DNA of 64,000 nt. It comes from Hetaerina americana. Taxonomy: Eukaryota; Arthropoda; Insecta; Odonata; Calopterygidae. The first letter of the stretch is position 1. The number at the start of each line of letters is the position of its first letter. The notes beneath the pieces were generated by a model, which saw only the letters and a program-made list of their open reading frames with translations, was not told the origin of the DNA and did not search any database. Shown piece by piece: positions 1 to 11,419 of the stretch. The stretch spans positions 44,685,238 to 44,749,237 of the forward strand of contig JAKTNV010000005.1 in NCBI GenBank assembly GCA_022747635.1. Direction: 5' to 3'. Position numbers and translations under genes: made by a program.

Positions 1-3000
1 AAGACGGTTAGTGCCTACGTATAGCTCTGTCAAATGACTTCAATACGTTGTTTTATACTTTAATGTTCCATTTTATTGGAATAACAAATAATTGATTACA
101 CGCTGGAACAAAATGCTTCTCGCGCTAGTGTGTACACATTTTAAATCTCTAAAATGGATTTATACTTCACGCCAAATGTCAGTGATTTGTTATTTTTGAC
201 CACATTTTATATCAACCGGCACAATTGCTACTTCGGTCTGTGAAATATCAAGGTATAACCAGTCAATATTTTGAGCATAAAAAATGAAGTCTCATGTGGG
301 TGGTCTCAGTAGTTCCAGTAACATGCATAGATTCTCGAATTCTTAACTCAATTTTAGCCGTAAAAACTACGTGGACCAGATGACAATCATATTCCGGTGA
401 TACGGTCTTCGTCTCAAATCTGCAACAATTTCCTTGCCATACGCCACAGGGAGGCACATAAAAATTGTGTGCGCTACTTTACTTCTTCAAAAACAGGTTT
501 TTTTCACATGACAGGGAACGGCAGCCTCTTAAAAGATAGCGTGCCGAGTCCACGGCAATGCAGAGTTTCATGCCCCAATGATCAATTTTACAGTCCGAAG
601 GACGAGGCACGAAGCTTCCGCCGTCAAACAGGGTTAAGTTAAATATTTCCCCACTCCCAAAGGATCACAGCAAGAAAATTTACTTGAACCGGGTTGTCTC
701 AATGAATCAACATAATCGACGCATAAGTCACTGAAAAAAACTTTAGTAAAATATATTTTCATTTAGTTAATATATTTTCAAAATGAAAAATCTACTACAC
801 ACTAATGCAATACTAGATAAATTCAGAAAAGTTCTTGCTCGTACATGGGTATTAATAAATTAACCATTAAAATTTCTAATATTTTGCGCAAATTGATCAA
901 TATCTGGGTAAGGCGATTAGTAATCCTCTTCAATAATATTTATTTGTTCAATTAGTGGCTCAAGAGGGTTTTACCTGTTCGGCACGCTGTACATCGCTTT
1001 ACACTAAGGAACGAACGAATTCCACTCCCCAAGGTTTTCCTGTTTCCAAACAATACTTCATCCATGAACAGGTATGACAATTTTGTGATAAATGGTTTCA
1101 ACCTATTTTTTGCGAGGATAACTTTCATTTTAAAGAGCGCCTAATTGGAATATTACAGATAGATAGTCTACGCCCCATATAATATGAAGTCCAGCGAGTT
1201 TCCGATAAAGCGGAGTCAGTGAAAAACACAATAATGCCTGTGCTGGACGACTGAGAGATAGGATAATTTTCCTCCTATCGCGTTAAACATTTTAGCGTAG
1301 CAGCGTGTTTTTCTACCCTTGTCTTGTACGTCTTCACTTCTTCCAAGAGAGGATTTCAAAGAAAGATTTTCTAAAATGACATGCCTCACATTCTTAGTAT
1401 GTTCCGAAAAGGTTGTGCATTTCATTGAACATATGAAATCTTTACTTTCGATTCATTCTATCGATTTAACATCTTATGGCATATTATGTGTGATCGTGAC
1501 CCTATCGTTTTATGCGATTTCGTGCTTTTCAAAGTCAATTTTCAAAACATATTCATTACCACAAGGATAATATTTTACTAATTTTTAAATCACTTGAAAT
1601 TAGAAAGAATAATCTGAAGAATGTACTTGAAATAACAAACAATGCCTAAATATCAACTGGTTAGTATTTCAATAGCTAATGCTAATCGAAAATATCTCAC
1701 CGCGATGATGGAGGTGACTCTTACGAAAGGAGAGAAAAGGAAAAAGGAGAGAAATGAAAGAGCACAAATCGTTTGTAAAAAACAGCAATACAAGGAAGTG
1801 CATTAGGCCGAATAGAAATCTATGGACGTATTATTCTTTGAATACCACTTAAACTACATTGTTTTAATGTGACTATCAATACATTGAGTCTCACAAGATA
1901 TCAAACTCAAGGGGAGGAATTTACTCCTGCGAGGCGCGAACATGTCAAAATGAGAGATACCTATGGTTCACGTTTTGTTCTACGACCATCTGCACGTAAT
2001 CTCCATCCACCTTCGAAACACTCGTATTGCCATGTTATTTTTCGCACAGTTATTTCTAAATAATTATTTTCTTATTGGCTAATATTTGTTAATTCTAATC
2101 GTCAAATGTTTCTGATCTCCTAATCTGTACAGATCACCAATCGTGTGTGAAGAGAAAATATCTATTCTAAGAGTGGGTTCAGCAGTTTTTATACCGTTGC
2201 ATTTCACCATGGTCTCGCCTAGCTTTTTTAAGTGGTGCTAGAATCGATTGAACTCCTTTTATAACCATTTTTTCAGACTTTTTAGGTGAAGGTACCTGCC
2301 TTCCTACAATCAAAGACTGCTCCGCATAGGATTTCTAATAACCTGGTGAGGAAAGTTTTCCATGTTTTTTTAATATTGTTTAACTGATCTTTCTTGAACA
2401 ATGCTGAGCTTGGGAATTAACCCTATCCTGGATGAGTTCAAATGCCCGATGCGGTGAGCTTTACGTGATGCATCCTAAATGTGTCACGACGTGCGGTCCC
2501 TTAACCTGAGATTGAGGAGGAAGACTCTCAACGTACTCATTTTTTCCCCTTCTGTCTGCGGGAAATAATGGTGCTGGCGATCACAAATCACGCTTATAAG
2601 CCTATCTTATTTACATTTGCATATTTCCCACCATTCCCTTCGTCTTCTCATAGACTAGACGTAAAGAACCACCCTTCATACCCCTCCCATTCTTCATATC
2701 ACCGGGGCCAATTTTCTCAAGTTCGTAAGAAAATGAGCCTCAGCTCTTCCGCATCTGCTTCCTTCCCCCGTCGCAATCGCCCGTCCCTCTAATCACCGCA
2801 AGCTCTCGACTCGGGGTGGACCCCTTTCTTTGTCGAAATCCTACCCCCCACGGGGTAGGCATCTAGGTACCTATGTACGTAAGAATACTTTGCCTCGACG
2901 TCTCAACGAGACAGGCAATCAATATTAAAGCAGCGAGGTGACTTACCTCGCCATAATGACGGGGCGTCAATTTCTTTCACCGCCTTGGGTAACTTCTCAG

Positions 3001-3747
3001 GAATAACTCAATGGTTTCACTATATTCTAAATCAATCCCCTCTGACAAACAATTATTTTGTATAGTATAGCATAAAACGATTTTTGTTTAATCCTCTAGA
3101 ATGACTACCACTTTTGGAGATATATGATTGCTTGCCGTGCATAATTTAAAAATATTTCCATCCAAAAGATAAACAGCCCTTCTTGGCTCTCGAGCCGAAC
3201 ATTTTGCCCTAGCGCTGCAGTTATTTAAGAGAAAATTACCTCTAAATCGGGCAAGTACTAAAAAAAGTTGAATATCGAGTAATTTAATGATGTTAGTTAA
3301 GTAAATCATGGATATCACCATTTTTAAACATGTCGTAGAAGCAGATGGGAATGATTCCGAGGATTCTGCACATATGTCCTCGTTATTTGACCTTAAAAAA
3401 ATAACATGTACCTACATTTTTTTACTGCGACTGAATATTCAGATCCTGTTCACCAAGGTCGGCTTGATGGTCAAGGCAACGTGCCATATGGTGGGCCAAA
3501 AGTCGAAAGAAAGGCCAGTTTAAAATAAGAGTACGCATAATTCCAGAACCAAATACGCAGTTTTTAAGATATTTAAAAAAAATAAATTCATGCAAACATT
3601 TGCCACTCAAAATACAGGGGAAAACCAAAATCAAATTTTTATGAACCTGACCAGTCTTACTTGAAGAAGGCCGAAAGATGAAACAATTCACAATGTGAGT
3701 GTCCTTTTAAGTGTTACTATTTTATTTGTGTTCTATTGTGCCGTCCA
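1..3747. other. AT-rich non-coding DNA, no gene recognised
   Basis: Open frames here are short (up to about 90 codons) on both strands and resemble no family I know. A purine-rich patch lies near 1720-1770 and a pyrimidine-rich patch near 2620-2800. Intron or intergenic sequence is the simplest reading. Confidence 0.6.
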
Positions 3748-3763
3748 AATATATATATGTATA

Positions 3764-3848
<85 letters not shown>
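3748..3848. repeat. TA microsatellite running into a short TG tract
   Basis: About 80 bases of alternating TA, with a few TG interruptions near the start, followed by about 15 bases of alternating TG. It abuts the left end of the mariner element, and TA repeats resume at its right end, so the transposon landed inside this microsatellite or the repeat grew around the insertion. Both strands give open frames of alternating Y and I here; these are artefacts. Confidence 0.95.
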
Positions 3849-3853
3849 ATATA

Positions 3854-3880
3854 CTACCTTGATCAAAAAGTTTCCGGAAT
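3854..3880 (+). repeat. left terminal inverted repeat of the mariner element
   Basis: Twenty-seven bases directly after TA. It pairs with the right end at all but two positions (17 and 20). In this superfamily the transposase binds such repeats through its N-terminal helix-turn-helix domains. Confidence 0.92.
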
Positions 3881-4058
3881 AACCACCGTGTGGCGCTCCC
3901 ATCGTTCCGATTTGAGTTCTGTTTTTTTAGTTAAATTGGTACATCTGTTGTTGATATTCCCTTTAAATCTTAGTGTCATAACTTGACATTTGCAAAAGTT
4001 ACGTAGCCAAGAGTACATCTATCTCTGTGTGTGTTGGCGATTTTTTACTATTGCAGAA

Positions 4059-5131
4059 ATGGATTTAAATTTGCAACAACGAACTTGTATTAAATTTTGC
4101 GTAAAAAACGGATTTAGTGGCGCACGGACGTTGGAAATGTTGGAAAAGTGTTTCGGCAACGATTCTCTAAAAAAACGGTCGTTTACCAGTGGCACGAGCG
4201 GTTCAGAAGTGGTCGTGAGTCAATCGAAGATGATGAACGCAGTGGCAGACCATCGACATCGAAAGTCGGTGAAAAAATTGATAAAGTAAAGGAAATGTTG
4301 GTCAATAACCGCAAATTAACCATCAGAGAAATAGCGGAGGACTTGAACATTGCCTATGGATCCGCCCAAGACATTGTGGTTAATGATTTGGGTTTCCGTC
4401 GTGTAGCAGCAAAGTTGGTGCCAAAAGACCTCAATTTCATGCAAAAAAGAGACCGTGTTGACGTCGCAAAAGACATGATTTGCGAGGCTGAATCCGATCC
4501 CACATTCATCAAAAGGATCATTACTGGAGACGAGACGTGGGTTTATGAGTACGACACGCAATCCAGACATCAGGCAAGTGAATGGCGTTCACCAAATGAG
4601 CCGAGACCAAAAAAACCACGTCGCTTTCAGTCAAAAAAGAAGGCAATGCTGACGGTTTTCATGGATTACAACGGTGTAGTGCATCATGAATTTTTGCCAG
4701 AAGGCCAGACAGTAAACAAAGAGTATTATTTGGGCGTTATGAGACGTTTGCGTGAAGCAATTCGCCGAAAGAGACCAGAAATGTGGGCAGAAAACTCGTG
4801 GATTTTGCACCATGATAACGCACCGTCGCACAGTGCTATCATTATTCGTAATTTTTTGACGAAAAATGCAACAAATACCATCCAACAGCCACCGAATTCA
4901 CCTGATTTGGCTCCCTGTGACTTCTTTCTGTTCAATCGAGTTAAAAAACCATTACGGGGAACGCGTTTTAGCAGCCGAGAGGAAGTAATGGAAAAATCGC
5001 AGGAAGCACTGATGGACATACCGAAAACCGAATATAAAAAATGTTTCGAGGATTGGATCAAGCGCTGGCATAAGTGTGTTGCAGTCGATGGGGATTACTT
5101 TGAAGGGGACAATATAGATTTAGATGAGTAA
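4059..5131 (+). pseudogene. mariner transposase (DD34D) with a single -1 frame change
   Basis: Cut-and-paste transposase. The probable start is the ATG at 4059 (MDLNLQQRTCIKF), and 39 codons run to a seven-A tract at 4169-4175. The rest continues in the -1 frame to the stop at 5131; the downstream frame alone is open from an internal ATG at 4148 for 327 codons. In that frame the catalytic triad is intact: D128 in TGDETW, D223 in HHDNAPSH and D258 in SPDLAPCDFF, with exactly 34 residues between the last two, the DD34D spacing of true mariners. The N-terminal helix-turn-helix region includes the GRPSTS linker (residues 33-38), and LVPKDL stands where mariners have WVPHEL. Joined length is about 357 residues against a usual 345 or so. 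One lost A is the simplest explanation, but A_AAA_AAA in the upstream frame is also a -1 slippery heptamer. No in-frame stop occurs in the long frame, so decay is slight. Confidence 0.93.
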
Positions 5132-5157
5132 ACTTGTATTTTTAATTTTCTGAATAA

Positions 5158-5184
5158 ATTCCGGGAAATTTTTGATCAAGGTAG
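5158..5184 (-). repeat. right terminal inverted repeat of the mariner element
   Basis: Reverse complement of the left end with two mismatches, followed by TA and then microsatellite. It lies 27 bases past the transposase stop. Confidence 0.92.
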
Positions 5185-5251
5185 TATATATATATATATG
5201 TATATATATATGTGTATATATATATGTATGTATATATATATATATATATAT
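5185..5251. repeat. TA microsatellite, right of the mariner element
   Basis: About 65 bases of TA with TG interruptions, matching the tract on the other side of the transposon. Confidence 0.93.
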
Positions 5252-5459
5252 AAATTTTTTTTTCACTTTTATGGATACTTTTCGAAACAAACCTGAAAAA
5301 TATATCCTTAGCTTTATGCATTTGCATAATCAATTCCCGATGACCCTGTACCCCCTGCCTCACCCACTTGTTGCGGCTCTCGGGGCATAATTTAGCTATG
5401 AACGAATAACAACTGTTGTTAAAATAGGCGATGCGGGGAAGTATGCTCAAAACACACAC

Positions 5460-5960
5460 AAAAAATGGGCCCTTACTCTAATCTCTCTCTCAATCAGTCC
5501 GCCCTGTCAAAGAAACGCGTGGTCAACGCTGTCCTCGCGCCACGCGGTCGTCGGAAGGGGTGCGGAGCAAGGGGAGCCCTCAACCGACAACGCAAACACA
5601 CCCGTCAATCCAACCACACTCAAGCCATCGACAGCACTTGAGCCTCGTCCGTAGGTTCTCACATCGCCCCGGTCCCATTTCCCCTCTGGAAGGTGTCTCC
5701 CGAATTGTAAGAGTCGGGGGTGGGTAGGGAGACGAAAACGAAAGAGGAGTGATCGATAATCGAATCAATCATGGACGAAGAGAGATGAGATGAGGTCGAG
5801 ATGAAAGGGCCTGAGAATTGGGTCGAGGGTTCGTGTGGTTTGGGTGAAACACGAGTCGCTGTGGTGGTCCAGCATTGGCGGCCAAGGTGTGCATCACGTG
5901 TGCGATTGGGAGGACGGAACTTGGGGTGGCATTAAACCTCGTATGTGCATTGCTAGTGAC
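5460..5960. other. GC- and CpG-richer block, no gene assigned
   Basis: Base composition changes here from AT-rich to clearly GC-richer, with many CG dinucleotides around 5510-5680. Such patches can mark promoters or first exons. I find no convincing exon: open frames on both strands are short, and the 129-codon plus-strand frame at 5875-6264 reads like chance and runs into a SINE. Confidence 0.35.
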
Positions 5961-6234
5961 TCTGAACGGAGGAAGAGAGGGTATTCCCTCCTGGGAAATG
6001 AAACCGTTTTCACCAGCCATCGAGTGGAGAAATTTCCACTCAGCAGTCGTAATATTGTCGGATGCCATCATTCACAATATTTTTATAAAGGAAATTATAA
6101 AGTTAAGAAAATGGACTACGGGAAGAATGCGACACGTCTCCGCTTCCTTTAGCACGATAACAATTACTTTCGTTTTTCAACCAATAGAACAAACGGCTTT
6201 CATATATGTTCTTCGGGTGCAATGGGCGCGTATC

Positions 6235-6515
6235 AGTCCAGTAGTAGGGTTTCTGGGCTACTGACTGGACGGCCCGGATTCGATTCCGGGTGACGTCTCT
6301 GGGAACCTACCTTCAGCCTCACTCTAGTTGCGCGATTTCTCGGCTACTAGTACTTCTTCCAGAGATATCAAATGCGGCATAATGAAAGGAAATGACTCCT
6401 ACCCTGACAGGTGAACTTCACACGTCGATGTGCTCGGTCTTGGGTGAGCTTTAGCATCACCTATGGAAACAACCCTCGGGTTCATTACTGTGGTTTTCCT
6501 GGGCGATGAAAACCT
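6235..6515 (+). mobile_element. tRNA-derived SINE, family A copy 1
   Basis: A tRNA-like head carries a B-box-like motif GGATTCGATTCCGGG near 6276-6290, preceded by an eroded A-box region. The tail, near 6470-6505, reads GGGTTCATTACTGTG then TTTTCCTGG, matching the tail of the copy at 50720-51020 (GGTTTGATTACTGTG then TTTCCTG). Head and tail are both recognisable but the body is diverged, so this is an old copy. SINEs of this kind are transcribed by RNA polymerase III and mobilised by a partner LINE. Confidence 0.7.
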
Positions 6516-7009
6516 TAGATCACGAAAAGAAAAAAAAGAAACGTCCCACTTCCAGGAGTTTTAACCTTTCCGGACGGGGGATGTCAGTGGACGGAACCTC
6601 TGTCCATGTGCGACAAATTGCTCAAGAAATCCGAACTTCCGAGAGCAGCGGCAAGACTTTCACTACAATCGGAGGAAAGTGCATCACATTTTAAGCATTT
6701 CATTCTAACTAACTCGATGTCGTTGGTTCCAGCTTCTGCTCAAATGTTTCCTCAGTTCAAAATCTATACGTAGGTTAGCGAACAAAAATAACATCTACTC
6801 TAACGTAATCAGGATTGTTTGATTATAGATCAGAGGTAGGGGTGGATTAAGAACAAGTGCTGTATACCTGCGTTTCAATAGCTTGAGTCGTGGGGGAGGA
6901 GGTATTTTGAAGAACACATAAGAAAAATTAAAGACTACTACACAGGGGATTGAATTTTAGCTGAAGTAACACCTGCTGTCAATTCAGGTAATTCCTAAGG
7001 GGTAGGATA

Positions 7010-7205
7010 TTCAGGGGTTGGAGAAGGGTGGAGAGTCAACTGGCATTGGCATTATTCTACTCTTAAACATAGGGCGCCAAGGGGTGAAAAGTTCAACGTC
7101 TCAACCGTCAGACGGCATGCTCTACTTGAAGTGCTCTCGAAAAAGCAGGCCAAGTAAGGATTCGGATACCACTGACATATCCTATCAACCAATGGTAATG
7201 CTTCA
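7010..7205 (-). mobile_element. tRNA-SINE fragment, family B copy 1
   Basis: About 150 bases align by eye to 20130-20270: shared blocks include ATTCTACTCTTAA, GGCGCCAA, GAAGTGCTCTC and GGATACCACTGA in the same order and orientation. The tRNA-like head and the trinucleotide tail of the fuller copy are missing here, so this is an internal fragment. Confidence 0.65.
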
Positions 7206-8513
7206 GGGTGTAATAGCCGTACAATAAAGTTTAACTTTCAGCTTTGTTTTCGTTGTAAAAGTAACTCAAGAATTCAATATTTTTCATCCATAGTACTCTA
7301 CTGACATGCCATTAAATAGACTCATAAGTTAACTTTAAAAACAAAGATATAGCAAAACATGCAGATTGAAATAAAAGTTAAACACATTCAATGAAACAAT
7401 TCACCAGTAAATATAACGCCAATCAATTAGAAGGTATTTTTGACGATTTTACTGCCAATGCGATATAAAATATAATAGTTGAAAAATTATGTCACCGCGG
7501 CCCTATTACGGAGAGGAGACATTCGCAGCTAGATGTTGCACGCCGTGTGAAATCGCTCCAGAGGTATCAGTGAATAGAAACTTAAAAAAATTGTACTTCA
7601 CGATCGCAGGCCGACGCATACGAGGACCTTCTCCCCGAGCAATAGGATTTCCCGCTGCTCGGAGTGATCACGGACACATCGAGGGCAAGCATGATCGTTG
7701 ATGGTCCCGACGCCATCTCGCCGTGAATCAACGAACTCCTTTCCTTCACCATTTTCCCCTTCTCCCCCTTCACAACACCAGTAACACCAGGTGACTTGAA
7801 TCCTCTGTTGCCCATGGAAGTCCCCCTCCAGCCCACTGGAATACCGAGCAAACGAGCTCACAAATCAATATATTCTCGTCGAACACGATTTATATATTTT
7901 CTCGATTGCGTCTCATGATGGACCCAGCCATTCATTACTCGGGAATGAAGCTGGCCTTTCGGAAATTCGTCTTGGGAAGTACCGGACCCTAAGGTCCCTG
8001 GTCCCAACCGGATACTTATTTGAAAGAGCCTCTCCTTCAGCGGTAATACATATACTTTCCCTTCATTTGTTTCTTCCCAGGAAGGTGACTAACTAAATAG
8101 CTGGCAATGATAGAGACGCGGGTCATCACTGGAAGTGCAAAAACTTGCCTTTCGCCGTTCGTAATGATTTCATTTTACATACTTTTGGAACGGGCGGCAA
8201 TAATTTGTTCATAAATGTAGAGTATATTCGGAGACCATTTTTCAAGGAGTCGCTATTTTGCCACCGGGATTATTCAGAGGTAGCTAGTAAAAAATCATCA
8301 GTAATAAATAAGACAATTTTATTTATACTTTTATCCCTTTGAAATAGTATTTCACCGTCACAAACGTTCCTTTTCCTATTAGAACTTAATTGCTTCAGCC
8401 ATATTTTTGATAAGCAGGTGAATAATTGAGATACATTCACACACTGGGTATTAAAGTAACCTGATGTAAGATGCTCGTGGGGAGTGAACCATTCGAGGCT
8501 GGGCGCAAAAAGA

Positions 8514-8516
<3 letters not shown>
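7206..8516. other. non-coding DNA with a GC-richer patch
   Basis: 7490-7860 is richer in GC than its surroundings and open on both strands for 60 to 90 codons, but no frame resembles a known protein and no good exon boundaries stand out. The remainder is AT-rich. Confidence 0.4.

Positions 8517-8577
<61 letters not shown>
8517..8577. repeat. TA microsatellite
   Basis: About 60 bases of almost pure alternating TA. It creates poly-YI frames on both strands that are not genes. Confidence 0.95.
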
Positions 8578-8580
<3 letters not shown>

Positions 8581-10418
8581 CTTTCAAGTGAACGTTTTAC
8601 ACTATGAAACAGAGATTACTCGGGAAAACCCACTCGTTTATTTCGTTTCCAGTTAAATCAGTTGATATTTTTTATTTTTTTATTTCTCTTTTGATCGTAT
8701 TGTAATCTGGGATCCATCCAGGGTGAAAAATATATCACCCACTGGGATATCCAGGATTATTGGGTGGTCTGTACCAGACAGACAGGCAAACTCCACCATT
8801 TGTATCTATAAAAAAACGCGAACGAACTGGTTAAGCAGAAGGGGAACGATAGCTGGTCCTCATCATAAAGCTTTTTGAAATTACAGCAATACTTGCAGGC
8901 ATAGGTTAACTGCGGGCCACAAATTTACCCAAAACATATTCGTTGAGCAAAAGTAAATGGTAAATAAATTCCCACGCCAAAAACGAATTTCAAAATCCGG
9001 GCATAAGGGTTGGTTAGCTGCGTCACGCAATATCCATCACCAATGCCAAGGCGGCGATGTTTTACTCACGCGATTGGTTTTCTTTTAAAGATTTTTCCAT
9101 TATTTAAAAATACGAACAAAGATAACTTCATATTCCTAAATGCACAATATGCAGGTAGAAATTCACCCAGGAGTACTCAGTGAATCAGTGACCCATTTAT
9201 GTAAAAAAATTGAAACACGCTTCACAACAATTAACGTTCTGATGGGAACCATACGCAAAAAATATAATTTACAAGATATAAATATTAATTGGCTCACATG
9301 AAACAATGATGAAAAACGCGTTTATTCAGAATCACGCCATGCATATAAAAGGAAGATAAATTTAATCCTGAAATACAAAAGAGTACAACAATCTAATGCG
9401 CTATACAAATTGTCCAGGCTCTCTTACTTATCCAATCAAAATGTTTTCCCAATGACATAAACATTACATCGTCCATTGGAAAATAATACATTTTATGTGC
9501 GTAAAACTGTTAAAATCGAAGTAGCCGTAGACAAGTATCCACATGCATTCGAAATCCAATACAGGTAATTGTCATTTTGAACCTTGGAACGAGCAATTGA
9601 ATATGCATCGGAGGCCAAGTATACATTAGCATCACGTCGTCCCTGAAATGCATTGTCCCCACGCGTGCGATGAGTTTACGCCAATACCCCCTCCGACAAA
9701 CTACGTTTAATAAAATCCCATTAAACCAAGTCTATCATGAGACATCCATCGCATTCAAGGATGTGCGCAAGGGTATATGCTATTTAGTAGTAGCATAATG
9801 TCGCTGTAATAGCTGGATTGTTAAACTACCTATTTTTTCAGCGAGAAATAAGATTTCAAATTATTATTCAGAGAGCATTCGAGAGCAACATTTTTCATAA
9901 TTTACAATTTAATAAAGACTGATCTTCCTCACTTAGGTTTAGGGGTAAATTTTAGAATCATAAAAGCCCAAATCAAAATCGTTAGATTAAATTTTTTCTT
10001 CTCTTGAACAAAAAAAACTCATCCAATGCTTAATGGTACTAATTGGCATCCAGGATCAACTGCCTTAAAGATATACATGATCCTGTCTAATCTTAAATTA
10101 AAAAAATAAAATTAAATAATTTTACTACCTTGTAACGTAGGAACTAAAGAAATTGTAATCCAAATAAGCAAAGGGGAATCATGTACTCGTACCTTAAAAC
10201 ATGTTACTAAGTATTATACGGGTAATAACATGAGAAAAATATAATGATCTGTTCGGTTGAATCACCGCAAAGACTGCACTTGCTACACCTTGTAATAAGA
10301 AGTAATTTTACTCTACTTCAACGGTTTTAAAATTGAGCATAGATATGTCAATAAAATAATTAGTATCAACTCGGTTTGATGCATTTCGTACATCCTGAAT
10401 CCAACTATAATCTTAGCT
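8578..10418. other. AT-rich DNA, nothing recognised
   Basis: No frame above 60 codons and no repeat that I can match elsewhere in the window. Confidence 0.6.
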
Positions 10419-10580
10419 TCGGAAAAGAAAAACTTTGTTCTTCCACATATATTTTATAATTCACGACCTAGGTTTCGATTTACTAAGTCATCATCAGGAT
10501 CCTGATGATGACTTAGTAAGTCGAAACCTAGGTCGTGAATTATAAAATATATGTGGAAGAACAAAGTTTTTCTTTTCCGA
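10419..10580. repeat. near-perfect 162-bp palindrome (two 81-bp arms)
   Basis: The arms 10419-10499 and 10500-10580 are reverse complements at 80 of 81 positions, with no spacer; the centre is a GGATCC. Each arm contains a CTGATGA core, a small hairpin, GAAA and then AC-rich stem sequence. The outer part (GTGGAAGAACAAAGTTTTTC) and the right flank (TATGAATTGCTTCCAC) resemble those of the inverted repeats near 43.2 kb and 53.0 kb. I read it as two head-to-head copies of one terminal repeat. Palindromes this long and clean are usually unstable, which suggests recent formation. Confidence 0.93.
10502..10534 (+). ncRNA. hammerhead-ribozyme-like core, mirrored on the minus strand at 10497-10465
   Basis: In order: CTGATGA (10502-10508), one T, a stem II hairpin GACTT-AGT-AAGTC (10510-10522), GAAA (10523-10526), a self-complementary CCTAGG that would be a minimal stem III, then TC where cleavage would follow. 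The order and spacing match the hammerhead consensus CUGANGA / stem II / GAAA / stem III / UH. The extra T between the core and stem II departs from the canonical fold and may weaken or abolish activity. Published work reports type I hammerheads with very short stem III in Penelope-like retroelements. The mirror copy differs by one base within the stem II loop-proximal arm. Confidence 0.45.
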
Positions 10581-11029
10581 TATGAATTGCTTCCACAGAG
10601 TGACGCCTCAAACCATTCTATTCATAATCTTTGCTATTTTAAGTTTATTATTTCCATTATAATTGCCCCAGTATCATTTTGAAAAATCCAAAATAATATA
10701 ATGCTTACTAGGATAAGCATGACAAAGTCACATTCCAATACCGGAATGTTTACGAGGAGAACAAGTGCCGTCGTTGCCGATTTCTTCACGAAATAGCCAG
10801 AAAAGTATTATTTATTTTGACCCATTATGCAAAATCGTCGTCTGAGCAGCGCAAATAGTGAGTGACCCAGATATGTGATATGGCGCTTAACTTTTTTCCC
10901 CATAGATGGAAAGCAGGTAGTGTTCATAACATGAGAGAAGTGGAATCAACAAATCTCCCTCGATTGGTGAGAGACTGCGAGAAAAAGAGAGGCGAAGTGG
11001 GAGAATAAACAACCCTCCCTTGATTCCTT
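10581..11029. other. AT-rich DNA, nothing recognised
   Basis: Right flank of the palindrome; apart from the shared TATGAATTGCTTCCAC motif at its start I see no feature. Confidence 0.5.
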
Positions 11030-11360
11030 CCTCTGCGCCGGGATCCATGCCGCTTCATATGGCCCGAAACATGATTCGCCGAGTGCCACCCACTCTTTCT
11101 GTTCCCCGGGCTCGCTGCACAATAGCAGGGAATACGAAGCGCCTTCCGAGTGCGGTTGCGCTCATTATCTCTTGAGGGTGACACATTCGGGGGAGGAAGG
11201 GCTTTTGATGCGATGGGGGGGATGTGGTGGGTGGAAAGAGGAAGCGAGGGAGGGCAGTGTGCGACGCGGCTCCCGCCGCCCTTCGATGCTATCAACGCCG
11301 CGACCATGACAGCGTCATCTGCGTCACACGGGTCGCCGTGACGGCAGCAAGTAAGTACGG
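11030..11360 (+). promoter_or_regulatory. CpG-rich block with a possible non-coding first exon
   Basis: The block is clearly GC-rich with many CG dinucleotides (11140-11345). It ends in a strong donor-like sequence, CAGCAA then GTAAGTAC, placing an exon end at 11350 and intron start at 11351 on the plus strand. The only ATG shortly before it (11306) meets a stop after 11 codons, so any exon here would be 5' untranslated. No TATA box or initiator is convincing. An alternative is a chance donor in a GC-rich repeat. Confidence 0.3.
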
Positions 11361-11405
11361 GCTAAGTCGAGTTTGATTTTTGTTCCTAGCAGTCATCTAT
11401 TACTA

Positions 11406-11419
11406 CCCCCCCCCCCCCC
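11406..11419. repeat. run of 14 C
   Basis: Homopolymer of C, just after the CpG-rich block. Its length may be inexact because such runs are error-prone in sequencing. Confidence 0.9.

Larger units (their letters stand above)
3854..5184 (+). mobile_element. mariner-family DNA transposon, nearly complete (about 1.33 kb)
   Basis: Terminal inverted repeats of 27 bp bound the element: 3854-3880 begins CTACCTTGATCAAAAA and 5158-5184 is its reverse complement with 25 of 27 positions matching. Both ends are flanked by TA (3852-3853 and 5185-5186), the target duplication of the Tc1/mariner superfamily, although the surrounding TA repeat makes that duplication less informative. Between the repeats lie a leader of about 205 bp, the transposase and a 53-bp trailer, giving the compact 1.3-kb layout normal for mariner. 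The ends and most of the coding frame are well preserved, so the insertion looks fairly young. The one obvious lesion is a frame change near 4169-4175. Confidence 0.95.

Noticed and set aside
2941..2954. Minus-strand ATGGCGAG followed by GTAAGTC, a possible tiny first exon
   Set aside because: Only eight coding bases and no promoter-like context; such ATG-plus-donor pairs arise often by chance.
3711..3986. Open frames rich in I and Y on both strands over TA repeats (also 5172-5459, 8270-8656 and 47152-47533)
   Set aside because: They are translations of TA microsatellites, which lack stops in these frames; no coding content.
5875..6264. 129-codon plus-strand frame
   Set aside because: No recognisable domain, composition like chance translation of a GC-richer patch, and it runs into a SINE.
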